Position numbers and translations under genes: made by a program
Shown: one piece after another, positions 1-10,127 of the stretch
Numbering within the stretch: the stretch's first letter is position 1
Layout: each line of letters starts with the position of its first letter
Notes under the pieces: model-generated
Database searches by the model: none
What the model was told of the DNA's origin: nothing
What the model saw: the letters and a program-made list of their open reading frames with translations, nothing else
NCBI GenBank assembly: GCA_963772555.1
Contig: CAVYXQ010000009.1
Coordinates: 1 to 64,000 of the forward strand
Reading direction: 5' to 3'
DNA length: 64,000 bases
Origin: Roseiarcus sp963772555
GTDB taxonomy: Bacteria > Pseudomonadota > Alphaproteobacteria > Rhizobiales > Beijerinckiaceae

Positions 1-9
1 CAAGTCCTG

Positions 10-525
10 TCAGGAGCTCTTGACCGCGAGCGCCGAGGCAAGGCGCATCGAAATCTCGGACGAAAGCGCGCGGGCGATGCGGATCTCGGCGTCTCGCGCG
101 GCGCGCATATCGTTATAGCGCTGAAGCGTGCGATCGTAGGCGGCCGCAGCCTGGGCGGTCCCGGTAAGGACCTGCGCTCCGCCGTCGACCTTGGTCAGTA
201 TGTAGGTCGCCTCCCCCGTCACGGTCGCCGAGGTGGCGGCGTTGATCTCCGAATTGACGGTTGGCGTCTGCGTGCCGAGCGACACCGTCACTGTCAGGCG
301 ATATTTGGGCGGCGACGCCGTCTGACCCGTGCCATTGAGATCCGTGATCAGGTCGTCGCCCAGATAGTGGCCGATGCGGTTGCTGATCGGCGCGACCTCG
401 ATCGCACGCAGATCCTCGACGAGACCGGGGTGGGACGCCTCGCCGTAGAGAGGCTGCAGGCAGCCGGGCAGGGGGGCTGCCAGCGACAGCGCAAGTAAGC
501 CCGACGACAGCTTAGACCACGACAT
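10..525 (-). CDS. lptE: LPS-assembly lipoprotein LptE
   Basis: Predicted outer-membrane lipoprotein of 171 aa that plugs and helps assemble the LptD barrel for lipopolysaccharide export. The N-terminus is a short hydrophobic stretch ending in the lipobox-like 'APLPGC' (Cys22) followed by 'LQPLYG', the family's typical start of the mature protein. The rest is the alpha/beta LptE fold with little sequence conservation. It overlaps the end of leuS by 14 bases on the same strand, so the two are translationally coupled; leuS-lptE (usually followed by holA) is a common alphaproteobacterial order. The next gene lies beyond the window edge. Assignment rests on lipobox plus context. Confidence 0.85.
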   Translation of the reverse strand: MSWSKLSSGLLALSLAAPLPGCLQPLYGEASHPGLVEDLRAIEVAPISNRIGHYLGDDLITDLNGTGQTASPPKYRLTVTVSLGTQTPTVNSEINAATSATVTGEATYILTKVDGGAQVLTGTAQAAAAYDRTLQRYNDMRAARDAEIRIARALSSEISMRLASALAVKSS

Positions 526-3157
526 TGACGATCCTGTTGGGGACGATGATCACCTTGCGGGGGGGCCTATTATCCACCGCCCGCATGACGCCGTCGAGGG
601 CGAGCGCCGCTCTTTCGATCTGCCTGGCGTCCGCGTCGCGCTCGATCTCGAATTCGCCCCGCTTCTTGCCGTTGACTTGCGCGACATAGGTGACGTGCGT
701 CGATACCAGAAGGCTTCGATCGACGATCGGCCATGGACTCTGCGCGACGAAGGTCTGGCGCCCGAGCGCCTCCCAGCATTCCTCCGCCAGATGCGGCATC
801 ATCGGGGCAAAGCAATGGATGAGGATGTCGCCCGCCTCCGCGATGGCGAAGCGCAGATCCTCGCCGACCGTCTCGCCCTCGATCGCCCCGACCGCCGCGC
901 TGAGGGCGTTAGCGAATTCGTAGATCGTGGCGATGCAGACGTTGAAGCGCAATCGCTCGATCTCGTCCTCGACCTTGGCGAGCGCCGCATGTGCGATCTG
1001 CCGGATGCGGCGGGCTTCGTCGCTAAAGCTCGAGGGCGCTTGAGGACGCGACGGGCCGACGACACGCTCGATCTCGCAGGTCAAGCGCCACAGGCGCTGA
1101 ATCTGCTTGTACGCGCCCTGGACGCCGGCCTCGGTCCAGATGACGTCCCGTTCCGGGGGCGAATCGGACAGCATGAACCAGCGGGCGGTGTCGGCGCCGT
1201 AGCTTGAAATGATGTCGTCCGGGTCGACAGTATTCCGCTTGGACTTCGACATCTTCTCGATGGGCCCGATTTCCAGGGGCTCGCCGGTCGCAGCGACGAA
1301 TGCCCTGCGGCCGTCGGCGTCGGCTTCGAGACGGACTTCGGCCGGCGCGATCCAATTTCCGCTCTGGTCGCGATAGGTCTCGTGCACGACCATGCCCTGC
1401 GTGAACAGGCCGGCGAACGGTTCGTCAAGGTCGAGATGACCGCATTTGCGCATCGCCCGGGTGAAGAAGCGCGAGTAGAGAAGGTGCAGGATCGCATGCT
1501 CGATTCCGCCGATGTACTGGTCGACCGGCAGCCAATGGTCCGCGGTCGCGGGATCGGTCGGCGCCGTATCATTGGCCGGATCGGTGAAGCGCGCGAAATA
1601 CCAGGACAAGTCGACAAAAGTATCCATCGTGTCGGTCTCGCGCGTCGCCGGACCGCCGCAACGCGGACACATGACGTGCTTCCAGGTCGGATGGCGGTCG
1701 AGAGGATTGCCCGGATGATCGAAGCTGACGTCGTCGGGCAGCCTGACCGGCAGATCGCGCAGCGGGACCGGCACGATCCCGCACCTTTCGCAATGGATGA
1801 CGGGGATGGGGCAGCCCCAGTAGCGCTGCCTCGAAATGCCCCAGTCGCGCAGTTTGTAATTGACCTGCCGCGTGGCCTGCGGGCGGTTGCCGATGATCGC
1901 CGTCTCCAGGCGGCGCGCCACCTCCTCCTTGGCGGCTTCGACAGTCATGCCGTCGAGAAACCGGGAATTGATCATCACGCCGTCGCCCTCGTAGGCGATC
2001 CTGTCGATGGTAAAGGCCGCCGGATCGACGCCCGGCGGGCAGACGACCGGCGTCACCCCGAGGCCGTAGGCGTTGACGAAGTCGAGATCCCGCTGATCGT
2101 GCGCCGGACAGCCGAAAATGGCGCCTGTGCCGTAGTCCATCAGGATGAAATTGGCGACGTAGACGGGCAGGCGCCATTCGGCATTGAACGGATGCAGGAC
2201 CCGCACGCCTGTGTCGTAGCCTTTCTTCTCGGCCGTCTCGATCGCCGCCGCCGACGTTCCGACCCTGCGGCAGTCCTCGATGAATTCCGCCAGCGCCGGA
2301 TCGTGGCGCGCTGCGGCGGCGGCGAGCGGGTGGTCGGGCGCGATCGCCATGAATTTGGCGCCGAACAAGGTGTCGGGCCGGGTGGTATAGATTTCGAGCT
2401 CGCTCGGCGCCGCTTCGCCCTCGAGCGGACCCAGCGTCGCCCGGTCGATCATGAAGCGGATCGTCAGGCCTTCGGATCGCCCGATCCAGTTTTGCTGCAT
2501 CAGCCGGACTTTTTCCGGCCAGCGGTCGAGGCGGCCGAGGCTCTCGAGCAGATCTTCGGAGAAGTCGGTGATCTTCAGGAACCATTGCGTCAGTTCGCGC
2601 TGTTCGACGATTGCCCCCGATCGCCAGCCCCGCCCGTCGATCACCTGCTCGTTCGCCAGCACCGTCTGATCGACCGGATCCCAGTTCACCTTCGATTTCT
2701 TGCGCGCGACCAGCCCGGCCGCGAGGAAATCGAGAAACAGCCGCTGCTGGTGCTTGTAATAACTTGGATCGCAGGTGGCGATTTCACGCGACCAGTCGAG
2801 CGAAAGACCCATCGACTGCAGTTGCGCGCGCATCGCATCGATGTTGGCGTAGGTCCATGTGGCGGGGTGCGTTCTGTTCTGTATGGCCGCGTTCTCGGCC
2901 GGCATCCCGAAAGCGTCCCAACCCATCGGATGGAGAACATTGAGGCCGCGCGCGCGGCGATACCGGGCGACGACGTCGCCCATCGCATAGTTGCGGACGT
3001 GGCCCATGTGGATGCGGCCCGACGGATACGGGAACATCTCGAGGACGTAGTATTTGGGTCGCGGATCGTCGTTGCGGGTCTTGAAGATCTCCGCCTCGGC
3101 CCAGGCTTTGCGCCACTTGGCCTCGGATTCGCGCACGTTGTAGCGTTCGGGACGCAT
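512..3157 (-). CDS. leuS: Leucyl-tRNA synthetase
   Basis: Class I aminoacyl-tRNA synthetase of 881 aa, the usual size for bacterial LeuRS; it charges tRNA-Leu with leucine in the cytoplasm. The HIGH-type ATP-binding motif is 'HMGH' at residues 50-53 and the KMSKS loop is intact near residue 635. Between them lies the CP1 editing domain with zinc-site cysteines ('CERCG', 'CPRCGG'), and the C-terminus carries the tRNA-binding anticodon domain. The ATG start gives the expected N-terminus 'MRPERYNVRE'. First gene of an operon with lptE. The frame is intact over 2.6 kb, which argues that sequence quality is good here. Confidence 0.98.
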   Translation of the reverse strand: MRPERYNVRESEAKWRKAWAEAEIFKTRNDDPRPKYYVLEMFPYPSGRIHMGHVRNYAMGDVVARYRRARGLNVLHPMGWDAFGMPAENAAIQNRTHPATWTYANIDAMRAQLQSMGLSLDWSREIATCDPSYYKHQQRLFLDFLAAGLVARKKSKVNWDPVDQTVLANEQVIDGRGWRSGAIVEQRELTQWFLKITDFSEDLLESLGRLDRWPEKVRLMQQNWIGRSEGLTIRFMIDRATLGPLEGEAAPSELEIYTTRPDTLFGAKFMAIAPDHPLAAAAARHDPALAEFIEDCRRVGTSAAAIETAEKKGYDTGVRVLHPFNAEWRLPVYVANFILMDYGTGAIFGCPAHDQRDLDFVNAYGLGVTPVVCPPGVDPAAFTIDRIAYEGDGVMINSRFLDGMTVEAAKEEVARRLETAIIGNRPQATRQVNYKLRDWGISRQRYWGCPIPVIHCERCGIVPVPLRDLPVRLPDDVSFDHPGNPLDRHPTWKHVMCPRCGGPATRETDTMDTFVDLSWYFARFTDPANDTAPTDPATADHWLPVDQYIGGIEHAILHLLYSRFFTRAMRKCGHLDLDEPFAGLFTQGMVVHETYRDQSGNWIAPAEVRLEADADGRRAFVAATGEPLEIGPIEKMSKSKRNTVDPDDIISSYGADTARWFMLSDSPPERDVIWTEAGVQGAYKQIQRLWRLTCEIERVVGPSRPQAPSSFSDEARRIRQIAHAALAKVEDEIERLRFNVCIATIYEFANALSAAVGAIEGETVGEDLRFAIAEAGDILIHCFAPMMPHLAEECWEALGRQTFVAQSPWPIVDRSLLVSTHVTYVAQVNGKKRGEFEIERDADARQIERAALALDGVMRAVDNRPPRKVIIVPNRIVNVVV

Positions 3158-3593
3158 GACCGGAATTCTCGTCGAAGGCGACGGTTTTGGGGGTTGCGGC
3201 GCGACAAATCACGATTTGACCATAGGGTCAAATAGCCAAGGCGCGCCGAGCAAGAAGAAGATCGACAGGTTGACGCCGCCCGAGACTCAGGAGCGCCGTA
3301 ACGGCAGCACGAGCCCGAGGCGGGAGTTCCTGACTTGAGGTAGCAAATTCAGGTTCGTGTGATCGCGGGCTGCAATGGGGAATCTATTCTGGTGACATTG
3401 ACACTATTGCTCATTCGTGCGCTCTTGGGCATGGCCAGTGCGGCCCGTTTAGTACGGGCAAAGTGTCCCTGATTCGATGGATTTGCATGGCGTATATGTG
3501 ACTCCGGCTTAGCAATCGGCGCTGGACAGCGCAAATCAACAATCAAAAGAAGCATCGATGGCCGCAATGCTTCGGCACAGGAGGAAGTTCAAG
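3158..3593. promoter_or_regulatory. Divergent intergenic region upstream of sugar ABC operon, with candidate operator
   Basis: About 435 bases separate leuS (leftward) from the ABC operon (rightward). A palindrome with 6-base arms, GCCCGT-TTAGT-ACGGGC, lies at 3443-3459 and is a reasonable operator candidate for a sugar-responsive regulator. A strong Shine-Dalgarno AGGAGG at 3580-3585 sits 8 bases before the ATG at 3594 and decides that start. No regulator gene is encoded next to it. The operator role is inference from symmetry and position only. Confidence 0.3.
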
Positions 3594-4682
3594 ATGATCA
3601 AGAGGCTTGTCACCGGCGCCATCACCCGGCGCAGCATTCTGAAGGGCGCTGCGGCGTTCGGAGCCGTGGGCGCCTTTCCGGCCATCATCACTCGCTCCGC
3701 GTTCGCGGCGGGCAACATCACTGTTGTCAATTCCATCCGATCGCTCTCAAATCCTTACCATGCCACATGGAACAAGGGCGGCGCGGCGTTCGCGAAAACC
3801 GTCGGCGCCGACTATGTGACCCTGGTGACGGAAGGCAATAGCGAAAAGGGGATTGCCGATATTAAAGCGATACTCGCGAAAACTGGCGGCAATTGCGTTA
3901 TCAATGTCGACCCTAACGACAGCCCGGACGCCCGGCCGATCGTCCAGGCGTGCAAGGATGCCGGCGCCTATGTCGTCACCCAGTGGAACAAGCCTAATGA
4001 CCTGCATCCCTGGGATTTCAACCCAAACTACGTCGCCCACATTTCGTTCAGCGGCGTTCCATACGGAAAGGCGATGGCGGAAGCGCTGATCAAGGCCATG
4101 GGCGGCAAGGGCGGCATAGTCGCGCTCGGCGGTATCGAGTCCAACGTGCCGGCGATTGAGCGGAAAGCTGGCCTGATGGATGCGCTCAAGGCCAACCCCG
4201 GTGTTCAATTGCTTGACATGCAGGTCGCCAATTGGTCGGCCACGGAAGCTCTGCAGAAGACAAATGCGTGGCTGACGCAGTTTGGAGACAAGATTGGTGG
4301 AATCTGGGCGGCTAACGACGATATGGCATTGGCTGCCGTCGAAGCTTTACGAAGTGATGGCAAAGCAGGCAAGTTGCCAGTCACAGGAATCGACGGAATT
4401 CAGCTCGCAGTCGAAGCGATCCTTAAGGGTGAGATGGTTGGCACCGTCGCCTGGGATCCCTTCTGGCAGGGCGGGATGGGTCTTTCGATCGGGTACCATG
4501 CTAAGACCGGCAATTTCGATCCGTCGAAAGAGCCCAAAGACCACCGAGAATTCTACGGCAAGGGCGTCATCATTACTTCGGACAACGCAAAGGCTTTCTA
4601 CGACAGCAACATCAAGGCCGAACCTAAGCTCGAGTGGAATGACATCTGGGGCCGCGTTAGCGGACAGATCCAGTACAACTAG
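3594..4682 (+). CDS. Sugar ABC transporter substrate-binding protein (Tat signal)
   Basis: Periplasmic binding protein of 362 aa, ribose/rhamnose class (type 1 periplasmic fold, Peripla_BP_4-like). The N-terminus carries a twin-arginine signal, 'TRRSILKGAAAF', followed by a hydrophobic stretch ending 'SAFA', so export by Tat as a folded protein is likely. The mature part has the family's N-lobe ('SLSNPYHATWNKGG') and hinge segments ('GIWAANDDMALAAVEAL'). An upstream in-frame ATG at 3558 is possible, but 3594 has the better ribosome site. It heads an operon with permease, ATPase, second permease and a sorbitol-dehydrogenase-like SDR, so the ligand is probably a polyol or sugar; the exact ligand is unknown. 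Confidence 0.88.
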   Translation: MIKRLVTGAITRRSILKGAAAFGAVGAFPAIITRSAFAAGNITVVNSIRSLSNPYHATWNKGGAAFAKTVGADYVTLVTEGNSEKGIADIKAILAKTGGNCVINVDPNDSPDARPIVQACKDAGAYVVTQWNKPNDLHPWDFNPNYVAHISFSGVPYGKAMAEALIKAMGGKGGIVALGGIESNVPAIERKAGLMDALKANPGVQLLDMQVANWSATEALQKTNAWLTQFGDKIGGIWAANDDMALAAVEALRSDGKAGKLPVTGIDGIQLAVEAILKGEMVGTVAWDPFWQGGMGLSIGYHAKTGNFDPSKEPKDHREFYGKGVIITSDNAKAFYDSNIKAEPKLEWNDIWGRVSGQIQYN

Positions 4683-4699
4683 CAGGAATTCGCTGATTG

Positions 4700-4721
4700 C
4701 GGGCGCGTCTCGGCGCGCCCG
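4700..4721 (+). terminator. Intercistronic hairpin after binding-protein gene
   Basis: Perfect 8-base arms CGGGCGCG and CGCGCCCG with a 6-base loop and no following T tract. Such hairpins often sit between the binding-protein gene and the rest of an ABC operon, where they protect the upstream mRNA and attenuate downstream expression. Function is inferred. Confidence 0.45.
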
Positions 4722-4792
4722 TCGCGCTGACTCAGCTGTTCTGTAGCCTCGACGCGACCTCGCCCCGAAAGGCAACGTCCCTGAGCGCATCC

Positions 4793-5782
4793 GTGAACAT
4801 TGCGCCACCCACAACCGCGTCCGCCCCGACGACGCGGCGCTGGCGGGCGGCGGCATGGGCGCCAGTGATGGTCCTCTTCCTCTTGTGCGCGATTATTGCG
4901 ACCATCAATCACAATTTTCTTAGCCTTGGGAATATCGTGCGGATGAGTTAGGACGCGGCGATCCCACTTGTGCTCGGTCTGGGCGAGACATTCATCATCC
5001 TGATGGGATCGATTGACCTCTCCGTCGAAGGTATCCTGACTTTGGCTGCCGTAATTCTGTCGATGACTGTTCTCAACGGGATGAACGACAACAATCTAGG
5101 CATCGTGGCTGTCCTGCTAGTGCTGGCGGTCGGGGCATTCGTCGGGTTCGTGAATGGCGTCATTCACGTCCGCCTGAGGGTGCCCTCGTTCATGGTCACT
5201 CTGGGGACTTGGTTTATCGGGGTCGGGCTTGCGAATGCGCTTCTCGGTGGCATGGCCACCAGAATCAACGACCCCTGGATACGAGGCTTGGCGATCCAAA
5301 GAGCGCTCGGCTTTCCATGGGGCGTTTGGCTGGCCCTCGCTTGCCTCGCGGTAGCCTTGGTCATTCAGAATTTTACGCGTATTGGCCGCTATATATACGC
5401 CCTGGGGGGCGGCGAGGAACTTGCCGCGCTATCCGGCATTCCGGTTGCGCGTGTCCGGATCGCCACATTTACGCTTGCTGGCGTTTTCTACGCAATCGGC
5501 GGCATACTCGCGGCGGCGCAACTTGGCCTGGGCAACGCTCAAATCGGCAACGGGCGCCTGTTTACAACCGTGACCGCAGTCGTTGTCGGCGGAACGGCGC
5601 TGTCCGGCGGACAGGGCGGCGTATTGCAAACGTTCGTCGGTGTGCTCATCGTGTCCGTTTTGTCGAACGGAATGGTGCTCATGGGTGTGCCGCCGAGTAT
5701 GCAGATCGGTTTTCAGGGCCTGATGATTATCGCCGCCGTCTCATTGTCTATCGACCGCAAGCTGATGCGGATCGTCAAATGA
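4793..5782 (+). pseudogene. Sugar ABC transporter permease interrupted by an in-frame TAG
   Basis: RbsC-type inner-membrane permease of about 330 codons. The segment before the stop ends '...SLGNIVRMS', then TAG at 4949-4951, and the same frame continues 'DAAIPLVLGLGETFIILMG' with the hallmark 'GSIDLSVEG'. In relatives this position is a sense codon, so one base change has made an amber codon about 52 codons in. The GTG at 4793 is the likely original start. The downstream part alone lacks the first membrane segment. The end overlaps the ATPase start by 4 bases (ATGA), a sign of a once-coupled operon. A sequencing error or suppression would restore a full gene. Confidence 0.8.
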
Positions 5783-7306
5783 AAGTAAGCGCTTCCGAGC
5801 CCGCCCTTTCGATGGTCCGGATCGAAAAGCGCTTCCCGGGCGTCCACGCGCTCAGGCAGGTGTCGATCGAGATCAAGAGGGGTGAGGTCGTTGGACTTAT
5901 CGGCGAGAACGGCGCCGGTAAATCGACACTCATGAAGATACTGAGCGGCGTCTATCAGCCGGACTCGGGGCAAATCATTATCGCGGGGAAGCCGTCGCGT
6001 CTCGAAAACGCCGCGGACGCCAACCGAAAAGGCATCGGCATGGTGTTTCAGGAACAGTCCCTGCTCACCAATCTCACGGTCGGAGAAAACATCTATCTCG
6101 GCAATGAGGCGCAATTCACGCGATTTCGGACTCGTCCGTTGGAGAGATCTCTACGCGGACGCGGCGCGTCAACTTGAAAAAGTCAAAGTCGACGTCGATC
6201 CGCGCATGCGCACCGACGACCTCAGCTTCGCTGCGCGCCAGATGGTGGAACTAGCCAAGGCGTTGACCCTCGAGGAGCACGCTGCCGGCCATCTGGTGAT
6301 TCTGCTCGACGAGCCCACCTCCGTGCTTGAGCGGGCGGAGATCGACATCCTGTTTGCGCGCGTGCGGGCTCTTAAATCGCGCGCATCTTTCGTTTTCGTC
6401 TCGCATCGATTGGATGAGGTGTTGCAACTGGCCGACCGCGTCTACGTCATGAAAGACGGCGCAGTTGTCGCTGAGTTGCCGACGGCGGACGCCGATGTGA
6501 CGACGCTGCATCGGCTCATGGTCGGCCGCAGCTTGCAGGCTGACTATTATCGCGAACCGTTGCAGAGACCAATTCAGCCGCATGTGTTGCTCGAAGTCGA
6601 GGGGCTCTCATACGGCAAGGCGTACAGGGACGTCAGCTTCAAACTTCACGCTGGGGAAATTTTGGGTATCGCGGGTGTCATCGGGTCAGGTCGCGAAGAG
6701 TTAGCTCGCACCCTCGCAGGGTTCGCACCGCATGAAGGCGGCAGCATCCGGATCGCCGGTCGCGAAGTGGCGCTGGCGACGCCTGCCGATGCGGTCGATC
6801 TTGGCATCGGCTACGTCCCACGCGAACGGCGCGTTGAAGGGCTCGTGCTCTTTCTGCCCGTTGCGGCCAACATCACAATGGCGGATCTCGCCAGTCTAAC
6901 CCGTTACGGTTTGGTCAACGCGCGCGAGGAGCAGCGACGGTCACGGCAGTGGGTGGAACGGCTAAAGATTCGCACGCCAAATGTCCAGGCGCTCTGTCTC
7001 AATCTCTCCGGCGGCAACCAGCAAAAGGTCGTTCTGGCGAAATGGCTGAACGCCAAAGCGAAGATTCTCATTCTCGATCACCCTACGCGCGGCCTCGACG
7101 TCGGCGCCAAGGAAGAAGTCTATGAGTTCGTGCGAGCCGTCACGGCAGAGGGCCTCGCGATCGTTTTGACATCAGATACTCTCGAGGAGACTATCGGTCT
7201 CAGTCACAGCATCGTCGTCATGCGCGACGGCGAAATCACATATCGCACCGACGCAAATCCGGGCGGAAAACCGGGGCAGATCGACCTCATCGGGCACATG
7301 ATTTAG
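5779..7306 (+). pseudogene. Sugar ABC transporter ATP-binding protein, frameshifted
   Basis: RbsA-type ATPase with two ABC cassettes. The first part (5779 to about 6126) holds Walker A 'GENGAGKST' and the Q-loop; the second, in the next frame, holds first-cassette Walker B 'LVILLDEPTSVL', the second cassette with a degenerate P-loop 'GVIGSGREEL', signature 'LSGGNQQKVVLAKWL' and Walker B 'ILILDHPTRGLD'. Removing one T from the run at 6124-6126 gives 'AQFTRFGLVRWRDLY' and a continuous 508-aa protein, the normal family length. First-cassette signature is 'LSFAARQMVELAKAL', as in RbsA-like proteins. Start overlaps the preceding permease by 4 bases. Confidence 0.85.
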
Positions 7307-7315
7307 GGCGGGGCG

Positions 7316-8275
7316 ATGGAACCAGTCGCGATCTGGCTGCGGTCATATGACTTGCGGAAGTGGCTGCCGCTAGCCACGCTCGCGGTTCTCGTAGTCCTGG
7401 TCGGCGTCGTCCAGCCGAGTTTCTTGCTACCCAGCACACTCGTCGAGCTAGCAAGCGACACCGCCGTGCTCTTTATTCTTGCGACCGGCGTTACCTTCGT
7501 CATTATGCTCGGTGGCATAGATCTATCCATCCAGTCGATGGCCTCGCTTGCCAGTGTAGTCGTCGCGCTCACCGTCGGCCGTTTGGGCTACGGCTCTTAC
7601 GTTCTGGCCATTGCGATCGGAGCCTTTGCAGGATTTTGTTCCGGGATTGTCCACGTCCGGTTGAAGATCCCTTCCTTCATCGCAACGCTCGCGATGGGCG
7701 GCGTCCTTTTTAGCGCGGCCCTGGTGATTTCGAAGGAGCGCTCCATCACTTTGGACGAGGCGGGGCGCGGCTATCAGACTTGGATTACTGGCAACGCGCT
7801 TGGCTTGCCGAATGTCATTGCGATCGGCCTCATTGTGCTGGTCTTGGCCCACGTCGTCCAGGCGCATACGCGTTTCGGCCGCTACAGCGCAGCGATTGGG
7901 GCCGGCGAACCCGCTGCTTACGCTTCCGGCGTAAAGGTGAGTCGTCAAAAAATCCTGGCGCTTGTCCTTTCATCGGGCTTCGCCACGCTTGCCGGCGTCA
8001 TTCTCGCGGGTCGGCTTGCCAGTGGATCCCCCACACTTGCCTCCGAACTGCTCCTGCCTTCGATCGCCGCGGTCGTGGTAGGAGGAACCGCGATAACGGG
8101 AGGAGTCGGAAGCATATGGCGTACACTCGTCGGAGCATTGATCATTTCGGTTGTGCGCATTGGCATGACGTTTCTTGGCGTCGACATATTCGCTCAAAAC
8201 ATCGTCTTCGGCGCGGTGCTCATCAGCGCTGTCGCGATCACCATCGATCGTTCAAAGATACCGATCGTAAAATAG
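7316..8275 (+). CDS. Sugar ABC transporter permease (second)
   Basis: Intact 319-aa RbsC-type inner-membrane permease with about 8-10 hydrophobic segments. It carries the family hallmark 'MLGGIDLSIQSMASLASV' and the conserved C-terminal segment 'GGTAITGGVGSIWRT'. It starts 9 bases after the ATPase gene and is clearly part of the same operon; two different permeases would form a heterodimeric channel, as in several ribose/rhamnose-type importers. It is the only intact membrane component here, since the first permease and the ATPase both carry lesions. Confidence 0.88.
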   Translation: MEPVAIWLRSYDLRKWLPLATLAVLVVLVGVVQPSFLLPSTLVELASDTAVLFILATGVTFVIMLGGIDLSIQSMASLASVVVALTVGRLGYGSYVLAIAIGAFAGFCSGIVHVRLKIPSFIATLAMGGVLFSAALVISKERSITLDEAGRGYQTWITGNALGLPNVIAIGLIVLVLAHVVQAHTRFGRYSAAIGAGEPAAYASGVKVSRQKILALVLSSGFATLAGVILAGRLASGSPTLASELLLPSIAAVVVGGTAITGGVGSIWRTLVGALIISVVRIGMTFLGVDIFAQNIVFGAVLISAVAITIDRSKIPIVK

Positions 8276-8389
8276 CTTTCAGACGAAACCGGCTGTCGCA
8301 TTCTTCCTCCCGTCGGATGTCGCGAAACTTGCCTCGCCGGATCGATGGTGTCGGTTGACGGCTACAACTCCTGAGAAAGGAACTTCGAG

Positions 8390-9160
8390 ATGAGGCTCAA
8401 GGACAAGGTCGCGATCGTGACGGGTGGCGCGAGAGGCATAGGCGAGGCAATCGTACGGGCATATATCGCCGAGGGGGCCATGGTGGTGATTGCGGACGTC
8501 GAGATCGCTATGGCTGAGGCCTTAGCGGTCGAATTCGCCGGCAAGGCCCTCGCGGTTCGACTCGACGTGCGCGATGCCGCGTCGATCGACGCGTTGGTGG
8601 CGGCCACTGTTTCTAAGCTGGGCGGCATCGATATTCTCGTCAACAACGCCGGCGTCTTCAACATGGCCCCGTTGTCGGAAATCACGGAAGAGGATTTTGA
8701 TAGGCAGTTCGGTATCAATGTCCGCGGCTTGATTTTTGTGACGAAAGCGGTCGCGGCCCAGATGGAGAAGCAGGGCCGTGGCGGCAAGATCATCAACATG
8801 TCGTCGCAAGCCGGCCGCCGAGGCGAGGCGAATGTGACGGTTTATTGCGCCTCGAAGGCCGCGGTGATCAGCATCACCCAGTCGCTCGGCCTCGAACTGA
8901 TCAAGAGCCGTATCAACGTCAACGCGATCGCACCCGGCGTTGTCGACACCCCAATGTGGGACCAAGTCGATGCGCTCTTTGCCAAATACGAGAAGCGTCC
9001 GATTGGCGAAAAGAAGCGCCTTGTCGGAGAGGCGGTTCCCGCGGGCCGCATGGGCGTCCCGAACGACTACCGCGGTCCAGCGGTTTTCCTCGCATCCGCT
9101 GAGTCCGATTACGTAGTCGCGCAGACGCTCAATGTCGACGGCGGTAACTGGATGAGCTGA
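8390..9160 (+). CDS. Sorbitol-dehydrogenase-like SDR oxidoreductase
   Basis: Classical short-chain dehydrogenase of 256 aa. It has the NAD(P) motif 'TGGARGIG' (residues 11-18), 'NNAG', the catalytic 'YCASK' and the C-terminal 'NVDGGNWMS'. From memory the sequence follows Rhodobacter SmoS (L-iditol/sorbitol 2-dehydrogenase) closely, including 'SSQAGRRGEA' and 'APGVVD', so oxidation of a hexitol to a ketose is the best guess. Good ribosome site AAAGGAA before the ATG. Its place directly after a sugar importer operon supports a polyol pathway. Substrate assignment is inference. Confidence 0.85.
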   Translation: MRLKDKVAIVTGGARGIGEAIVRAYIAEGAMVVIADVEIAMAEALAVEFAGKALAVRLDVRDAASIDALVAATVSKLGGIDILVNNAGVFNMAPLSEITEEDFDRQFGINVRGLIFVTKAVAAQMEKQGRGGKIINMSSQAGRRGEANVTVYCASKAAVISITQSLGLELIKSRINVNAIAPGVVDTPMWDQVDALFAKYEKRPIGEKKRLVGEAVPAGRMGVPNDYRGPAVFLASAESDYVVAQTLNVDGGNWMS

Positions 9161-9776
9161 TGACGACCTTGCTTGACGCGCCGGCCAGATACTCGTTGAG
9201 ATTAATGGCGTCGACGATCGTTATCTGGGTTTTGCGAAGACAAGCCTCCTCGATCCCTTTTTAAGCGGCGGACGATAAGGCCAAGAGCGGGTCGGTGTCG
9301 TTTAATCCCCACATCCGCAAGGAAATGATGACGACGCGGCTAAGCAGGCACTCAACCATCGCCTACCTCGGCCCGGCTAACTCCCGCGGTCGTCGATAGC
9401 TGGATGTGATCGCTAACGCCCGCTCCTGTGAATTCCTATCGGGGAAGGACCAGGAACACTGGGACCATCTGGCCCGTTCGCCAAGCCGTAAACCGCGCCG
9501 TCACTGCGGCTCGTCGACCTGGCTGGACAGGGCGTTCCGATTTCGCCTGCCGAGGCCGATCAACAAATACTTGCTAAATCCAGAATTGCGTTCTACCATC
9601 GTTCTGATCCTCGCAACAAGGAATGCTCCTCTGTGACCGATCCCGCCGGCCCCGCTCCATCCCTCCGCCGCGATGGCTCTCTTGGAAGCGCGCAGACTTG
9701 CGCGCTCAAGGAAGGTTCATTCGCGAGTCGGCTGCCTGAACCGCAGCGCAGGACGCCATCGCTGTTTTTTTCCTTT
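9161..9776. other. Intergenic stretch, no gene recognised
   Basis: About 600 bases with only short, mutually inconsistent reading frames. A few stretches, for example 9490-9630, look faintly protein-like in more than one frame, as expected of a decayed gene, but I cannot name a family. The end runs into the dispersed repeat at 9777. Confidence 0.4.
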
Positions 9777-9910
9777 CATTCGCCCGCAACCCTTTGATAA
9801 GTCCCGATTCCGGGAAAGGAATTGCAATTTTTTGCAGGAATTTGCAGGCGGTTGGCAGCCATCGGCAGCTCGATTGCAGCGTTCGGCAGCTTCGTGAAAG
9901 CAATGGAAGG
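9777..9910 (+). repeat. Dispersed repeat, copy A
   Basis: About 130 bases nearly matched by a second copy at 55567-55700 in the same orientation. Shared blocks include CGCCCGCAACCCTTTGAT, GATTCCGGG, ATTGCAATTTTT and several TTTGCAG/GGCAG units. The copies differ by scattered substitutions and small indels. Neither contains a convincing gene of its own. The pyrimidine-rich sequence just upstream (9763-9776) is also shared with the left flank of the IS66 element near 53.8 kb. Confidence 0.75.
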
Positions 9911-10127
9911 GACGCCGCCGCCGACGGCGGGCGGTCCAATAGGGAGCGAATTCGGGCTTATCAGGAAAGGAACAGGCGGGCGGAGGAGGCGAAAAGAGGC
10001 GAAGCGAAAGCCTTTGGAGAAAGGGCAGGTCCGGAGACGAAGCTAAGTAGCGCCAGGCGACGTCTGACGCTGGCGGGGGCAGGGGAAAGCCGGTAGAAGC
10101 CGAAGCCGCCCTTCAACCCGCCGCCCG

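Noticed and set aside
1382..3235. 617-codon open frame on the strand opposite leuS
   Set aside because: It mirrors codon positions of leuS in GC-rich DNA, has no recognisable domain, and leuS is certain.
3443..3459. Palindrome as an intrinsic terminator of an upstream rightward gene
   Set aside because: There is no rightward gene upstream and no T tract after it; an operator role is more plausible.
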